The notes below the pieces were generated by a model. It did not search any database. It worked only from the letters and a program-made list of their open reading frames with translations, and was not told the DNA's origin. Shown here piece after piece: positions 1 through 11,557 of a stretch of DNA of 64,000 nucleotides. Position 1 is the first letter of the stretch; every line of letters starts with the position of its first letter. Source of the stretch: Bryopsis sp. KO-2023 (taxonomy: Eukaryota > Chlorophyta > Ulvophyceae > Bryopsidales > Bryopsidaceae); NCBI GenBank assembly GCA_030272585.1, contig BSYQ01000002.1, positions 5,952,001 through 6,016,000 on the forward strand, read 5' to 3'. The translations under genes and the position numbers were made by a program.

Positions 1-1753
1 CAGAATGTAATATATATTCCTCCCACCTCCCCTAAAGAAAAATTCATTCTCTATTTCTATAAACGATTCTTTACAATGCAATTCGTTTAAGAACTTGCAC
101 CTAAAATTACTGCACCTAATTTTTGATTAATTTATTCAGTATAATAATATAACCACTATTATAAGCCATATATTTTATTTCACTTGTAAAAGAGGGAACT
201 CAATTTCTAAACATATGAAAAAAATACGAAACAATGCGGAATAGTATCACTCTAAAAAAATGATCGAATGGATAATAAAGACCGAACGAATTAAAAAAGT
301 GTCTCTAATATGAAGCTCAACGGGATGCAATTAAAAAACTCCGTGGTGTTGAATTTTTTCTTGTTCATCAAAATTTGTGTTTTGACGTTTATTTGCAAGC
401 AAAGCTGCAAAGAGCAACGCTAGTTTAGAAAAATGAGCCATCTCCATTGAGATGTACATGTTTTTGTTATCGGAAAAAATCAGCTCATCGATGGGGATTT
501 GTATATGGCACAGAACAATAGCAAACAAAAAGGAGAAAAAAAAACGGAAATCATTGTTGGAAATGGATCATGTATTCTTTTGTATTGTGAGGATTGAAGG
601 GGCTTTGGAGTAAAATAATGAAGATTGTAACGAGCATTCATCCTTTTTACAAATAGTTTGCCTCGAAAAAGTAGGCGTCAATCCCCAAAGGTTCAAGCGT
701 AGAGGGTTCGATTCCCTGAGGGGTGATGATCCAATTAAATATAAAGTCTTACATTCATGCACCCTTTGAAAGGCTTGTTACGGTGTCATGCGCTACAACG
801 CCCCGAGTTAAACATCAATACATCGATTATTTCCCATACACTCACAACATCTGAGAGGAAGAGCACATTGTTTTTGCTTTTAGTAACTTATTCAAGAGGA
901 GCTTACTTTGTTGTTCCTTGATCGACCGGGTGGGTCGGTTTTAGGCGCGGACGAGTGGAAACGAAGTGATAGCAACTGTAACAATTCAGAGCTGGACCAA
1001 TACTACGGCAATTTTACCCTAAGAAGGGTCTAACAATCATAGAAAAAAGCAAAGCAGAATGCTGTTGCTGCTATGATTACGACTACTGATGCTGCAACTA
1101 CAGATGCTACTGTCGATGCATTGTAAAATGATTATGAAGCCAGAGGTGGAAACACTTGTTGCAAGGAAAGACAACAGTCGAAACAGTTCGTCTTCAGTAT
1201 GGAACACTATAACGGCTGCAGCCCTACAGTCCACTTTTTCTGCTTCAGTCCACCGAGGATTGCGACCCTGTCGGTCTGCCAGTCTGAACCGCCTGTTCTA
1301 TTGAACGGCCATGAGAGACAGACTTGATTCTAGCAAGGTTCAAGGGCGAGATAAGTTCCAAACTAAAGTTAGGTTAAGTTACAAGAACGTTCAAACCCCA
1401 AGAACTCATAGAATACCCTAGCAACTTTGATCCCAACTGATCATAGGCTGTAACATCAATCCGCATCAGTACTGCAAGCTATCAGACCTTGCAGTCCTGT
1501 CTGTAAAAAGGGAGAGTGTCTCTATTTTGGGTAGATCGAGGAATATGGAATAGATTGGAGGAGATCGTGGTGGGAACTATTTGATTGTTGGTGTCGCTGT
1601 TTCCTATAAGAAAGTTTGTTGTTATCGACTCCTTTCTTCACCGCCTTTGCGGAACTCAGGGCTCTAGCCCGACTTATACAAGACTACACGTCTTTTTACA
1701 TGGTTTCGAAGCAAGTATTCCTAGGGAAACTTTAGGAAGAAGCGACGGGAAAC
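1..1753. other. AT-rich stretch without a recognisable gene
   Basis: Only short reading frames occur here and none shows a recognisable motif. The interval contains one tRNA-like T-arm sequence (listed separately near 678-726). It may include the degraded left end of the old gypsy relic that begins at 1754, but I could not find a repeat shared with the sequence right of that relic, so no LTR is called. Confidence 0.5.
678..726 (+). other. tRNA-like sequence with T-arm and no anticodon arm
   Basis: A B-box-like core GGTTCGATTCC at 705-715 sits in a stem AGGG / CCCT, as in a tRNA T-arm. The 3' flank GGGGTGA can pair with TCA..CCCC at 678-686 if two bases bulge, imitating an acceptor stem. Total length is only about 49 nt, with no room for an anticodon arm. 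A similar 48-nt sequence lies at 18156-18203. It could be a decayed tRNA, a SINE fragment or chance. Confidence 0.3.
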
Positions 1754-2513
1754 ATGGACAGCGAACAGGGCAGTGAGAACAGCCATGGCGAAAGAGACTC
1801 GCCACGAACAAAGTCGATACGCGACTTGGAAGCACGTTTGCAGATGCTGGAAGGAGCGCCTTCTCAGGGTCGAGTGCAAGGGGGAGACAGTCAAGTACGC
1901 AGTGGGGTATTGAGGGAAAAGATCAGGCTGAAACTCCCGCAAGCTTATGAAGGGTATGAGGATGAAAGGGAGATACATGAGTTTTTATTCGAGGTGCGAC
2001 AGTATTTGCGAGGAATGGGAGTAAGGGACGAAAACGAAAGAGCCTCGGTTTTAGGGTCGTTATTGAAAGGATCTGCTCAAACGTGGTTACAAGGTTATTT
2101 TACAGCTCAAGTTTATTGCACGGTTTCGAAGTCACAAAGAAAGGGATGCGTTGGAAGAATACTTACGGTCACCTCGCCAAGAGAGGGGCGAGGATGTGTT
2201 TGCGTATGCCGATAGGTTCAGGCGGTTAGTCGCCGCTCTGGACGATCCTCTGGTTATTGCGAGCCACCTTCGCAGGTACTGGCTCAGAGGACTTCGCGTG
2301 GACACAGTGAGGCATGACGCTCTTTTGGGAGAGGAGGATATTGAAACAGTGAACAATGGGAGAGCGTCTGTGGAGGGTGCTGAGAGTGTGACGGAAGGAG
2401 CCTTGGCGGTCGCCTTGCACGCTGCTTACGCAGAGGACAGTTGGTATGCTCCTGTTTACGAAATTCTGTCTACTTTGGTTGCTCGCGGGAAGACGTCACA
2501 AGAGAGGCACTAA
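1754..2513 (+). pseudogene. gag: Ty3/gypsy gag remnant (frameshifted)
   Basis: An ATG at 1754 opens a 153-codon frame whose later part (about residues 58-118) has the helical pattern of retrotransposon gag proteins: a proline-containing entry (LKLPQAYEGY), then LLKGSAQTWLQ. Near 2130-2150 the gag homology moves to another frame (EEYLRSPRQERGEDVFAYAD), which runs to a TAA at 2511-2513. The two pieces fit one ancestral capsid domain split by an indel. No zinc knuckle, protease, RT or RNase H follows; integrase begins about 40 nt after the stop. This is therefore an old, internally deleted element. Codon use is GC-richer than the AT-rich surroundings, as expected for an inserted element. Confidence 0.7.
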
Positions 2514-2555
2514 CTACGTACAAAGGCCCTGAGGTTCGCGCTGAAAGGAGAAACG

Positions 2556-3736
2556 ATGTTTTATGTTGACCGGACTGAAGATCTAAGGCGGTGTTTTAGG
2601 GAGGAGCAGGTGGACAAGACGTTGCGAGAGTATCACGCCGGCCCTGTGGCAGGGCATCTAGGGACTGCAGCCATGTATTCGAGACTGGCAAAGGAGGTTT
2701 ACTTCCCAGGGATGTGGCAAGCAATAAAACACTTTTGTGCAGCTTGTGTGGTGTGCCAGAAGTTCGGAGCACGAAAGTTTCAGGGGCGTGAGTTTCCGAA
2801 CGCGACAGAGGAGCCCTTTGAGATTGTTGCGTTGGACTTTGTGTTGAACCTGCCGGTCACAATGGATGGTCGGAAACACCTTATCGTGTGCGTGGATTTG
2901 TTTTCACGCCACGTCGACGCGCAGGCGGTTCACGCTGCATCGTCTGCGGTCGCGTCTAAGTTCTTCAGGGAGCGAGTTCTTTACCGCTTTGGCAGCCCGG
3001 TGTACGCGCTTACTGATGGGGGCCAACATTTCAAAGGTCAATTCGATCACACTTGTATCCAATTTGGAGTAACGCGCAAGGTATTTTCCCCTTATCACCC
3101 AGAAGCGCACGGCGCGGTCGAGTTGGCAAACAAGCTAATCACAACGAAGCTTAAGAAATGGATGGAGGAGACCGGGGCTGTGAGGAGCTGGGATGATGCT
3201 TTGGGGCAGGCTGTTCTGGTTGTAAATAACCGCGTCAATGCGGTGATCGGGATGACCCCCTTCGAAGCCCTGTTCGGTTGCAAAATGAAGACTGCCTCTG
3301 AGGCTCGGACCCGGCGTTTCGTTTTGGGCAAACGACCATTGGTGCATCGCGGGGCTACTTTGGAGGCCAGCGAAGGCGACAGGCAAGGCGCGGTGCGGCA
3401 GAGGCTTTTCTGGTTGGACGCGATACAAAAAGATGTGAGGGAGCTCACGCGCAGCCAAGGGGAACGCCGAATGGAGAAGCAAGAAAAGAGTGTCTGAGTG
3501 CCGAAGGTTGCATTGGGTGACGCGATCTTGATGCACAATACGGCCGCAGTGACGTCTGTGGGAAGAAAGTACGAGGCTGATTGGGTCGGCCCTTTTACTA
3601 TCGACTATGTGGGGGACATGAATACGGTGGGGTTTTGGAATTTTCGAGGTCAGCATATGATCGCGAACATCAACAGGATTAATTCGTTTGTGGGAACCAT
3701 GGGGACTGTAGGGCTTTCTGTTGTCTGTCAGCCCTA
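2556..3736 (+). pseudogene. pol (IN): Ty3/gypsy integrase remnant with in-frame stop
   Basis: The frame opens upstream of an ATG near 2556 and encodes an HHCC zinc-binding region (H of REYHAGPVAGHLG, then CAACVVC, about residues 25-70). The RNase-H-fold core follows with acidic residues at ALDFVLNLP, ALTDGGQHF and HPEAHGAVELANK, consistent with the DDE triad. An in-frame TGA at 3495-3497 separates the core from a C-terminal segment containing the GPF/Y-type module (WVGPFTIDYVG). No chromodomain is visible. Protease, RT and RNase H are absent between gag and this integrase, so the copy cannot be autonomous. The insert is relatively GC-rich within AT-rich DNA. Family assignment is firm; the subfamily is unknown. 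Confidence 0.8.
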
Positions 3737-4801
3737 GGGGATGGGTTTGCATTTCACTGTGGGGGAATTTTATGTGGCTGAAGTGATTGATTGGGGCTTG
3801 AAAGGAAGTCTATTTTGCTGTGGCTGCTGAGAAGTCAAGGACCGCTGTAGGGAGTGAAATAAAACCAGTTTTGCTGTGGCAGGTGGAAAGTTGGGAAATG
3901 CTGTGGGTTAATGTTGGACAAAAGTGTTTAAGATGGGGTAAAAGAAAGGTGTCCCAGGCTGGGGACAAGTTTTTTCGTGATCAACCAAAAGGGGTAGAGG
4001 GGACGTGATTATCTAATCGTTTTGGGGTACATTTGTGCCTTGCTGCACCGGCCCAAATGTGGGGGAATGCTGGTTCAGAGTGAAATGAGTCATAGCCCTA
4101 GCGATCGGATGTGGGGTACTTATTGAGACTGAACGTTGTGAAAGTAACCTGATTTTGGGGTAGTCCGGCCCGTGCAGTTCTCGAACAACACCTAAGGCTC
4201 TTTTACTAGTTGTGGGTTTGAAGGCTAACGATACGATTAACATTGCTTATTGCGGATGGCTTCTTGCATATACCCATAAATATTTTTCTTTTAAAAGTTT
4301 GAAAGTTGATCTTTGGGAAACAACATCAATATGAGAAAATTGTCAATATCAAAATATGGATTCCACAATAATAAGACAAGACAAGACGGGTGGGCAGGTG
4401 GTCTGCGTCGTATTCAGCTACCTAATTGGGGTGTGTAGGGAGTAGCATATCTTTTGGACTCCGATCACTTGAAGTTCCTTGGATTCAAGTCGAAGAAAAG
4501 GACGGAGTCGCGAGAATCATCGTGCATCGTGTTTCGTGAAGAAAAAGAGGAAGAGGCGGACTTCTTTCTTATGGAAAAGGAAGAAGAAGAGAGCGACTAT
4601 TTTTTTTATGAAAAAGGAGGAAAGGTTGTTGATTGGACAGAAGGAGTGCATGGCAAAAGCGAATGACAATAAAAAGGGAAGAAAAGTAGGTCATCACTAA
4701 CTATTCAGGTGGTGTTTCATGAGTGTTTTATAGAGGAGTTTGTTGTTTTTTCTTCGTTTAGGTCGTTTTAGTATCCAAGTGCACCTTTCTGTTTTTTTTT
4801 C
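3737..4801. other. No supported gene
   Basis: Possibly the degraded 3' end of element 0. It contains a run of GAAGAAAAAG-type purine repeats (about 4485-4640) that yields lysine/glutamate-rich reading frames in two phases, which is a composition artefact rather than coding evidence. Confidence 0.4.
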
Positions 4802-5197
4802 GTGTTGTTTTTAATCTATTTCGGGAAGGACCATGAAATACCGAAGTATAGGATAGTCGCGCGAGATCTAATAGGGTTTTTGCATAAACAACATATTGAA
4901 ACCACGGGTGGGGTTCTATATGAGTATGGTACAAAACCTCAGGTTTTAGCCTATCGTATGGGCGTCACGCCAGTCTGGTACGTTATAAGTTACCCTGGGT
5001 GCCCTTTTCACTATGAAAATGCCGTTGAAAATGCCCTAGTACTCCAAAACATACAACCATCGGGTATTCTTTGCTTGCCCTCTCAAGGACGTGGTGGAAT
5101 TTTAAGTGGTGTTGGTTTTAGATGTATAGATGTATATATGAAAACGAAGAAAAAAGGAGGGGGAGAGGGACGATTCCTGAAAAAAAAAGGCCTATAA
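4802..5197 (+). CDS. Orphan reading frame, about 131 codons
   Basis: This open frame is one of the few in the AT-rich half with ordinary amino-acid composition over about 100 residues (for example RIVARDLIGFLHKQH and VTPVWYVISYPGCPFHY) before a lysine/glycine-rich tail. There is no ATG near its start; it begins at TTG after a T-rich tract, so it may be an internal exon (the tract resembles a splice acceptor) or a gene fragment. I recognise no domain, membrane segment or catalytic motif. It could be a decayed host gene, a transposon fragment or a chance frame. Confidence 0.25.
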   Translation: MLFLIYFGKDHEIPKYRIVARDLIGFLHKQHIETTGGVLYEYGTKPQVLAYRMGVTPVWYVISYPGCPFHYENAVENALVLQNIQPSGILCLPSQGRGGILSGVGFRCIDVYMKTKKKGGGEGRFLKKKGL

Positions 5198-8100
5198 TGA
5201 ATGCATCATTTTGCGACATCCAACCTCCACCGTTGACTTGCACGACTTTGCACTTTGTAGTGTGATTTTCACACATACTACGTCTGTTTTAAAGTCGATT
5301 TTTTATCTTTTCGCGAACATGAGTGAATTCCGCATTTTGTATTTTGTTTCAAGTTAGATTGGCCAACAAGTGAACTCACATATGGGACCATTTCTTCAAG
5401 GCACATCATCCACCAGTTTTGGTCTAAGATTTAACCTGAGATCACATTTTGATAGGATTGAAGATGAGTCAAAGCAAAAAGATATGCGTAAGTGTTTTTT
5501 CTTCAATTTAAGACCGAAGGTTTTTCTTTCCTAATGTTTGTTAAAATTTTAGAGGATTTGTTCCGCACTAGAGTTACTCGATCCCTCCATACTTCAAAGT
5601 CTTTTTGAGCCAATTGCCGAAAGATGCTTGATATTATTTGTTCGATGCAATTTTTTCTTCAAAAACGGTACATCCGAGAATAGTTTGTAGAAATTAAGAT
5701 TTTTCTTCACTTATGTTATCGCTATAACAATATTTAAATTCCGATCCAACATCCAAAGTCATTGTATTGGTGCGGGCTCAAGGCGAAGCTTCCATATTAC
5801 GAAAAAAAATTAAAGGCGTCGATGATGGAGATCCTTACGGTCAACTCCGAAAGGGCTGTGGAGTATAGGACGGCGATGAGGGTAGAAATAGTCGAAATGC
5901 AAGGCTTCCTTTGTTCGATCGATCTGATCGAGGCCCACTGTAGGTTCCTGGCAAATCGCAAATAGCGATGTAAAGTTTGGTACAAAAAAAGTTACAAGAA
6001 AAGATAAGAGGGCATTGTTTTTTTCAACAGAAAGCTTGTTAGGACGATGAGGCTCTAACTTTCTACAATGCCACCCTCATTTAGCAGATTTTTTTTTGCA
6101 CTTTTTTCGGATACCCAAGGCTCGTCAAGAGGAATTAAAAGGAAGACTCTCGTTATTGCCTTTGATGGCATCGATCTTTAATAACGGTGAAGATAGTTGG
6201 CTCCTTCTCAATTTTAGGTCATGACTCATGATGCGATTCTTAGAGCCCATTCTTTATTTTCATTAAAATAAATGTGCGTCTGGAGGCGGTGATGAGCTTG
6301 GCAGCTCAGCCGTCTTGAAATTGCCACTCCATCATCATGATAGGATGCCATACTATCATAGGGGACGATTGTTTGTGGCAAGCGATGTGAAAGGTCAAAC
6401 GAGAAAGTCAAGTTATTCATTGTCAATTATTGAAACATATCATAGCGCAACATCTGAACCAAGAAAATTCGAGTTGTACGAGGCTTTGGTTGAATTGTGT
6501 AGAAATTTTAGAAGCATAATCAATCTCAATGGCTTAGAATCGACTTACGAAAGCAGAGGCAGTTATATCTTCATGTATTTAATTCCCCCGCGAGATGCAA
6601 GACTTCGATCGTGGATCAAATTCGATGATAAGTAAAACGAAGTAGCTACCGACATACAGAATGCATCAACAAGAGTTTGGATTGTTAGAAGAGCTCCAAC
6701 TCGTCATGTAAACTCGAGTAAGGGACATGACAACAACTATTAGTGGATCCAAGCTTCCACTAAAACCCACCAAAACTCTCTCTCTCTCTCTCTCTTTTAT
6801 ATTCCTTTTTTTCCTTTTTTTTCGGCTACATAATCAGATAATCAGATTTGCCCCACATATGGAAAGAATAGACAGAGGGGGTGGCATAAAGTTCAAGCGA
6901 AACCACTCCCCCCTTGAAAAAACTCTATCGAGTGAACAGCTCCAAACTCTAACGTTCCCCGGATACGACCGTGAGGTCGTTTTTTTCGAGGCCACTTGCA
7001 TTGTATACCCATATTTGAAAGCATCAACTATATATGCAATATAAGTGGGTTGGGTTGTTTGATCGAGAAAAGTTCGAATATAAAGAAGCTACACCATAGG
7101 GGTCGTCAAGATTTCAACAAAGAAAAAAATACCTGGAGACTACGAAAGTACCCTTCTGAAAAAAGTGGACAACTGGACCAGGCGTTTCAAGACTGCCCTT
7201 CGTGCTGTAAAGCAAGCTTGGGGGCACTCTGGTGCGATCTTCTTAAGAATCATGTGAACAAGTCGAATGGGTAGAATAACGCCCATCTCAATCAAGTAGA
7301 CAACATAGTTAGGTACTTTCAAATACGTATAAAAGTAGGAGCGCCTACTTGGTATATAGGATAGAATCTTACACTCGCAAGCGCCCCAAAAAATGGGTTG
7401 GAAGTACAAAGCGAGAGCCCAAATTGGAAGAAAGAAAACACCACAAAGCAACAGGAGCTAGAAGAAGCGGATGAGCTTTATATTGGGCAGGCAGCTTGGC
7501 CTCTTTGACAAAACATGTCATTCGTAGAGGTCGGGATATCGAATGCTATGCTTTACTCGGGTTTTAACCACCTCGTAGAGTCTTTTGAGAAAATGTCTTT
7601 TAAAGGCTTTTGAAAGTATGTCTTTCTTATTGCAAAAAAAAACTACAAGATAAGGACAACTATTGCGATTACATCCGAAGACAGTTCACGTGAGACTTTT
7701 CTCTTAGGGGGGAAGAGTGTTTGATGTCAGGACAATGCCCCATGATCTCTTTCAAATACTTGGGCGGAATAAACACTTCCCGAAAACGGAATTAAGTGGT
7801 AAATGTTATGGGCTACGTTAAGCAGAACTCGTCATACTCCACAACAATGATTGCTTGTGCCGTCGTGAATGAAACATTATCGCAAATTATGTGACATGCT
7901 TGCGGTTCACGTTTTAGAAATAACTATAAAGCGTACTAGGTACAACATAAGGATCCAAATAATCTCCGTGTGAATTGGTTAATTTATCGGTGAGGATTGA
8001 AGGTGTGGATTGTTCACAATGGTTTTATTTATCGAACGATAGGTTTTGTTGAAGGGCTGGTGGGGAGAACGAACCCCAACATATCCAAGATAGTGTTACT

Positions 8101-8559
8101 ACCACATGAAAAGGGGTTGGTCGCCCCTCGACGGATGTCCTAGCGATTTATGAAATGGGTAGCCTAGAATAGAGGGGATATTTTCGAGTTGACTTAGTCT
8201 AGAGCATCGCTCCCTACGGCTAGGTGGGGCCACTTAACGCTTTTGTAAAAAAGAAGTACTTAACGCTTTTGTAAAAAAGAAGTGGCTATACGTAGCGCTA
8301 TTAAGTCCTTTTGGATAACAATCGTTCCGACAAGTTAAAGAGTCTCGGGCCGAGTAATAGCACAGCCGCTATACTAAGACACGCAACAATGTAGGTGCCC
8401 CCAAAAGTTCTTATTGTTCAACTTCGTGCCAAGGATGACACATCTTTATATTGTTGTGTGCATATGCAAGAGCACTCACACCAAAAACGAAAGATTTTGG
8501 TTACTTGGAAAAATAAAAACCAGTCGATTTACGAAAAGGTGATGCTGAGAGCATTGGAC
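5198..8559. other. AT-rich region with weak orphan frames only
   Basis: Frames at 5762-5965 and 6315-6635 have protein-like composition (the latter contains FELYEALVELCRNFRSI) but no ATG in a good position and no recognisable family. A (CT)n run lies at about 6776-6796. An approximately 25-bp tandem duplication (CTTAACGCTTTTGTAAAAAA and its flank) lies at 8236-8286. Nothing else is supportable. Confidence 0.35.
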
Positions 8560-8903
8560 CAGTCATGGGCTGCACATGACAAACCCCTGTTCTGTGCGGT
8601 GCATAGAACAGGGTTCCGAATCTGTGCAGCCTGTGTTGTTCTGTCTTGTGGAGCGCAATTCCACAGGCCAGAACAAGACAGACTGTCTGTGCGCGGAACA
8701 GGGTCGGACCTGTGCGCACAGGCGCACAGACTGAACAAAACAGGACAAAACGTGCACAGAATCTGCACAGAATCTGCATAGACACGTGCACAGACACGGT
8801 TTGTCGTATGCTGTGCAGTTTGTGCGCACAGGTCCGACCCTGTTCCGCGCACAGACGGTCTATTCTGTTCTGTCCTGTGCACGGGGGTCTTAGCCCATAA
8901 CTG
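8560..8903. mobile_element. GC-rich foldback element (MITE-like)
   Basis: Two 36-nt arms at 8685-8720 and 8821-8856 are perfect reverse complements around a 100-nt centre. Smaller hairpins flank them (for example CCCTGTTCTGTGC / GCATAGAACAGGG near 8595-8620, and CTGTCTTGTGGA / TCCACAGG..AAGACAG near 8640-8680). The outer ends CAGTCATGGGCT (8560-8571) and AGCCCATAACTG (8892-8903) are inverted repeats with one mismatch. The block is much richer in GC than its surroundings and codes for nothing convincing. The structure suggests a non-autonomous foldback transposon; no clear target duplication was seen. Confidence 0.55.
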
Positions 8904-9555
8904 TGATGGACTATATGGATTTTGGACTCACTTTTGGTAATGACCTAGAGCCAATCATAGGCACTTCGCAAAAGATAATTTCAAAATGATAAGAGAGAGA
9001 TAATGATGTTGCAAAAGATATACAAATAAATCTGCTCCTAAATGACCCCTGTGGAATTGGTGTATTACATCTTTCAATTTGGGATGATACTATACTTATA
9101 TCAAGACAAGTCGGCGATGACGTCCATTTCAGCTTTTGAATGTAGTAGAAACGATCCATTGCAAAGCAATGATGAGGGGTGGAATCTTCCAAGAAAATTC
9201 TCCACTCCAATACCTTTTTGGAGTTATTTGAGTGACACGAAGGTAGACGGCCTTTCTTTGAGAGTAACAATGAACCAGGGACGTCGAAAGTTATCCTGTC
9301 CTTCCGGAACGTGGCCGCTTAAAGAGTTGGACGGGGTTGCTTCATCACTTGAGTAAGGATGCTTGGGAGCTGAGGAACAAGCTTGCTCGACTTTGGTCAT
9401 TGACGTACTACTTGCAAGTAGTACGTTTATTGGGAAATAGGGATACAACGTATAGTGATCATCATTGAGACTCTCTTTTCTAGATTTGTAATTACAGGTC
9501 TAGTATTCATTTATAAATGAATACTTAAGACTTTTGCTCATTTTTTTTGTAGCAG
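8904..9555. other. No supported gene
   Basis: AT-rich sequence without a recognisable motif. A short inverted repeat (ACGTACTACTTGCAAGTAGT, near 9402-9424) is present. Confidence 0.4.
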
Positions 9556-9726
9556 GATGGACGGCCTCAATCTCATGAATGTCTTCATGTACAAGGAGGA
9601 AACTGTTCTTCAAAAAGTGAAAAACAAGCTACCGATTCCATCAGAAAGTTGAGTAACCCGGAGCCCGATTTTCTCATCGAACTGGAACCGTTTGAGATTT
9701 TGGTTGGAATTTTTTACATCCATTGA
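9556..9726 (+). other. Exon-like open frame after a T-tract and AG
   Basis: A T-rich tract ending TTGTAGCAG is followed by a 56-codon open frame to a TGA at 9724-9726, with ordinary composition (EPDFLIELEPFEIL). A second acceptor-like CTTTCAG ends near 9804. These would fit exons of a host gene, but donors and homology are not evident. Confidence 0.2.
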
Positions 9727-11428
9727 TGTTTCAAGTGAAAAGGAAAAACAAATAAGAAACAGTTTGTCCACAACAATGGATCTAATTGTACAATTTGCCT
9801 TTCAGGACGTCCCACCATTTGTAGACGTGAACTCGGCGGAGGCCTCCGCCGCGCCGTCTGCGCGCGGTGTTGCATGGTAGGTCTCATCTTGGGCCTTACT
9901 TTGCCTTGAGCGTGGACGTTTGGGGCTTCTCTGATCGGTTCTTAACAATTCCGTTGGCAAGATGACTCTTTCATGACACAAAAAACTTGGGGTCGAGGTT
10001 TTTTGCTAGGTATCCCATGATGTAGTTCGTTATAGGCCAAGACAAATCTAGTTTTCTAATTGATAGATAGCATGGATAGTAGATGCCGATTAGAGGAAGA
10101 AGGACCCTTGGGCATGGAAGTTTTGATTCGCGGTGTAAGTCCTGGAGGACGAGAGCAAAGCGTGGAAGTTTATTGGGCAGAGTGTGACGTTTTAATCGTT
10201 GGGACAATGACAGAGGCGTCAGATTCCAGAAATTTACAGAGTGTGAGATGGAAGGATGCAGTCAGAATGTTTGAAAATGATTTTGGATGATGTGAAGGAA
10301 TTTGGTGGAAACTTTGCCATGAATAGAGAGTTGGTGCTTTTGGTTTTGAAAAGGGTAAAAGAGAGGATGTGAAGAGGATGAAGTTTCGGTGGATAAAAGG
10401 AACAATCAGAGTTTGGAAATTTATGGAACGAAAGGAAGGTCAAAAAGATTATTGATATTTTCAAATTTGAGGACAAATTTCTTTAAGGAAGGAGGATTGT
10501 TACGTGTGGGAAGTTTAGATCACGTTTGGAAAAGGTTCAAGGGAGTTGGAGTGCCACATGGGGGTTTGTGACCACGTGTAATCGGTAGCTTCTTGATGGG
10601 AGTGAGTTTTGAGAAGCTCCTGGAACTTAGAACCCAAGTTCACGGTGAATTTACAAGGTTCTAGCTTCCAGGCACAATCCAATTCGCAGTCTTTCCGTGA
10701 ATAAAAAGGCGTTGTATTCTGAACTACTTGTAACTCCTGGTTCGTCCTTTTCTTTTCGTAATAATGTTGATGTGAGTATGGCGAATAGTTGAGCCTAGAT
10801 ACAATAGTATTGGTACCCTTTTCAGTATGTATACATTCTCATGCAAGTGAAGACCTTCTGTTTGGGCGGATGCGGGTTGAGTAATCCCTTTTTGAGTGCT
10901 CACTTCGGGGAAAAACAAGTAGATTGGCCTATCGGAAAAAACCGAGCACCAAAATTAGTGACCACGCTCGCTCATAGGGGGTCATATTCAGCCAACTTTT
11001 TTTTTTTTGATTTGTAGCAATGAAGCAGAATTAAAAAAATAGTCAAGTGGGTAGACGAGGGTGGAGTGTCCCGCGGACAATTCGTGCCACATGGAGCGCT
11101 ATTAAGAATTTGCCACAATATACACAATCCTTGCTTATCAAGGCTCCTTTGCGGACAAAAGAAGAGTCGATAGCTACTCTTTGCGATCGGCACAAGATTG
11201 CTTTACGCGGGTATAAGTCTTGGTTGGTCAACGTATAGAAAGCGAATTGGCTTGCAAAAAGTGTTGGGGAGCTTTCCCTTGCGGAGTTTGAAAGAAATGT
11301 TCCGCTGTGCCTTGAGAATGCTTTTGAGGAGTGAATGGAGAAGTTTTCATGTATGTTCGCTTCAAAATGATCCCCACCAACTATTGGTATATCGTCCCCC
11401 TCTACTTTGCAACCGCTAGCGTTTTAAG
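9727..11428. other. No supported gene
   Basis: AT-rich. The only outlier is a GC-rich patch at 9835-9870 with the perfect palindrome GGCGGAGGCCTCCGCC (9835-9850). Frames at 10060-10290 and 11047-11238 have no recognisable content, though sequence just left of 11429 may be a decayed upstream part of the LINE relic. Confidence 0.35.
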
Positions 11429-11557
11429 ATGGGGTTCACCTCTTCGGCTGCCTGCACATGTGGATCCCCTTGGGAGACACCAGAACACATATTGTGGGAC
11501 TGTCCTCTCCATGCGGTTGCCCGCCAAGAATTATGTGGGGCTTTGCCGCACCGTTAG
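11429..11557 (+). pseudogene. LINE reverse transcriptase C-terminal zinc motif relic
   Basis: A 42-codon frame reads CTCGSPWETPEHILWDCPLH followed by AVARQEL. This is the pattern Cys-x-Cys...ETxEHxLxxCP that ends the ORF2 protein of many non-LTR retrotransposons, where it lies downstream of the RT domain and may bind zinc. The motif is usually C-x2-C; here it is C-x-C, so it may be a decayed copy. The frame ends at TAG (11555-11557). No RT catalytic motif (FADD) was found upstream, so this is a fragment. The call rests on one short motif. Confidence 0.5.

Larger units (their letters stand above)
1754..3736 (+). mobile_element. RT-less Ty3/gypsy relic (element 0)
   Basis: The gag remnant is joined almost directly to integrase. 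A purine-rich tract followed by TGCTGG near 4057-4070 could be a polypurine tract with an LTR start, but no matching 5' LTR was found, so the element limits are only the coding limits. Confidence 0.65.

Noticed and set aside
4057-4250. 3' LTR for the old gypsy relic
   Set aside because: A PPT-like tract is present but no matching copy exists on the left side.
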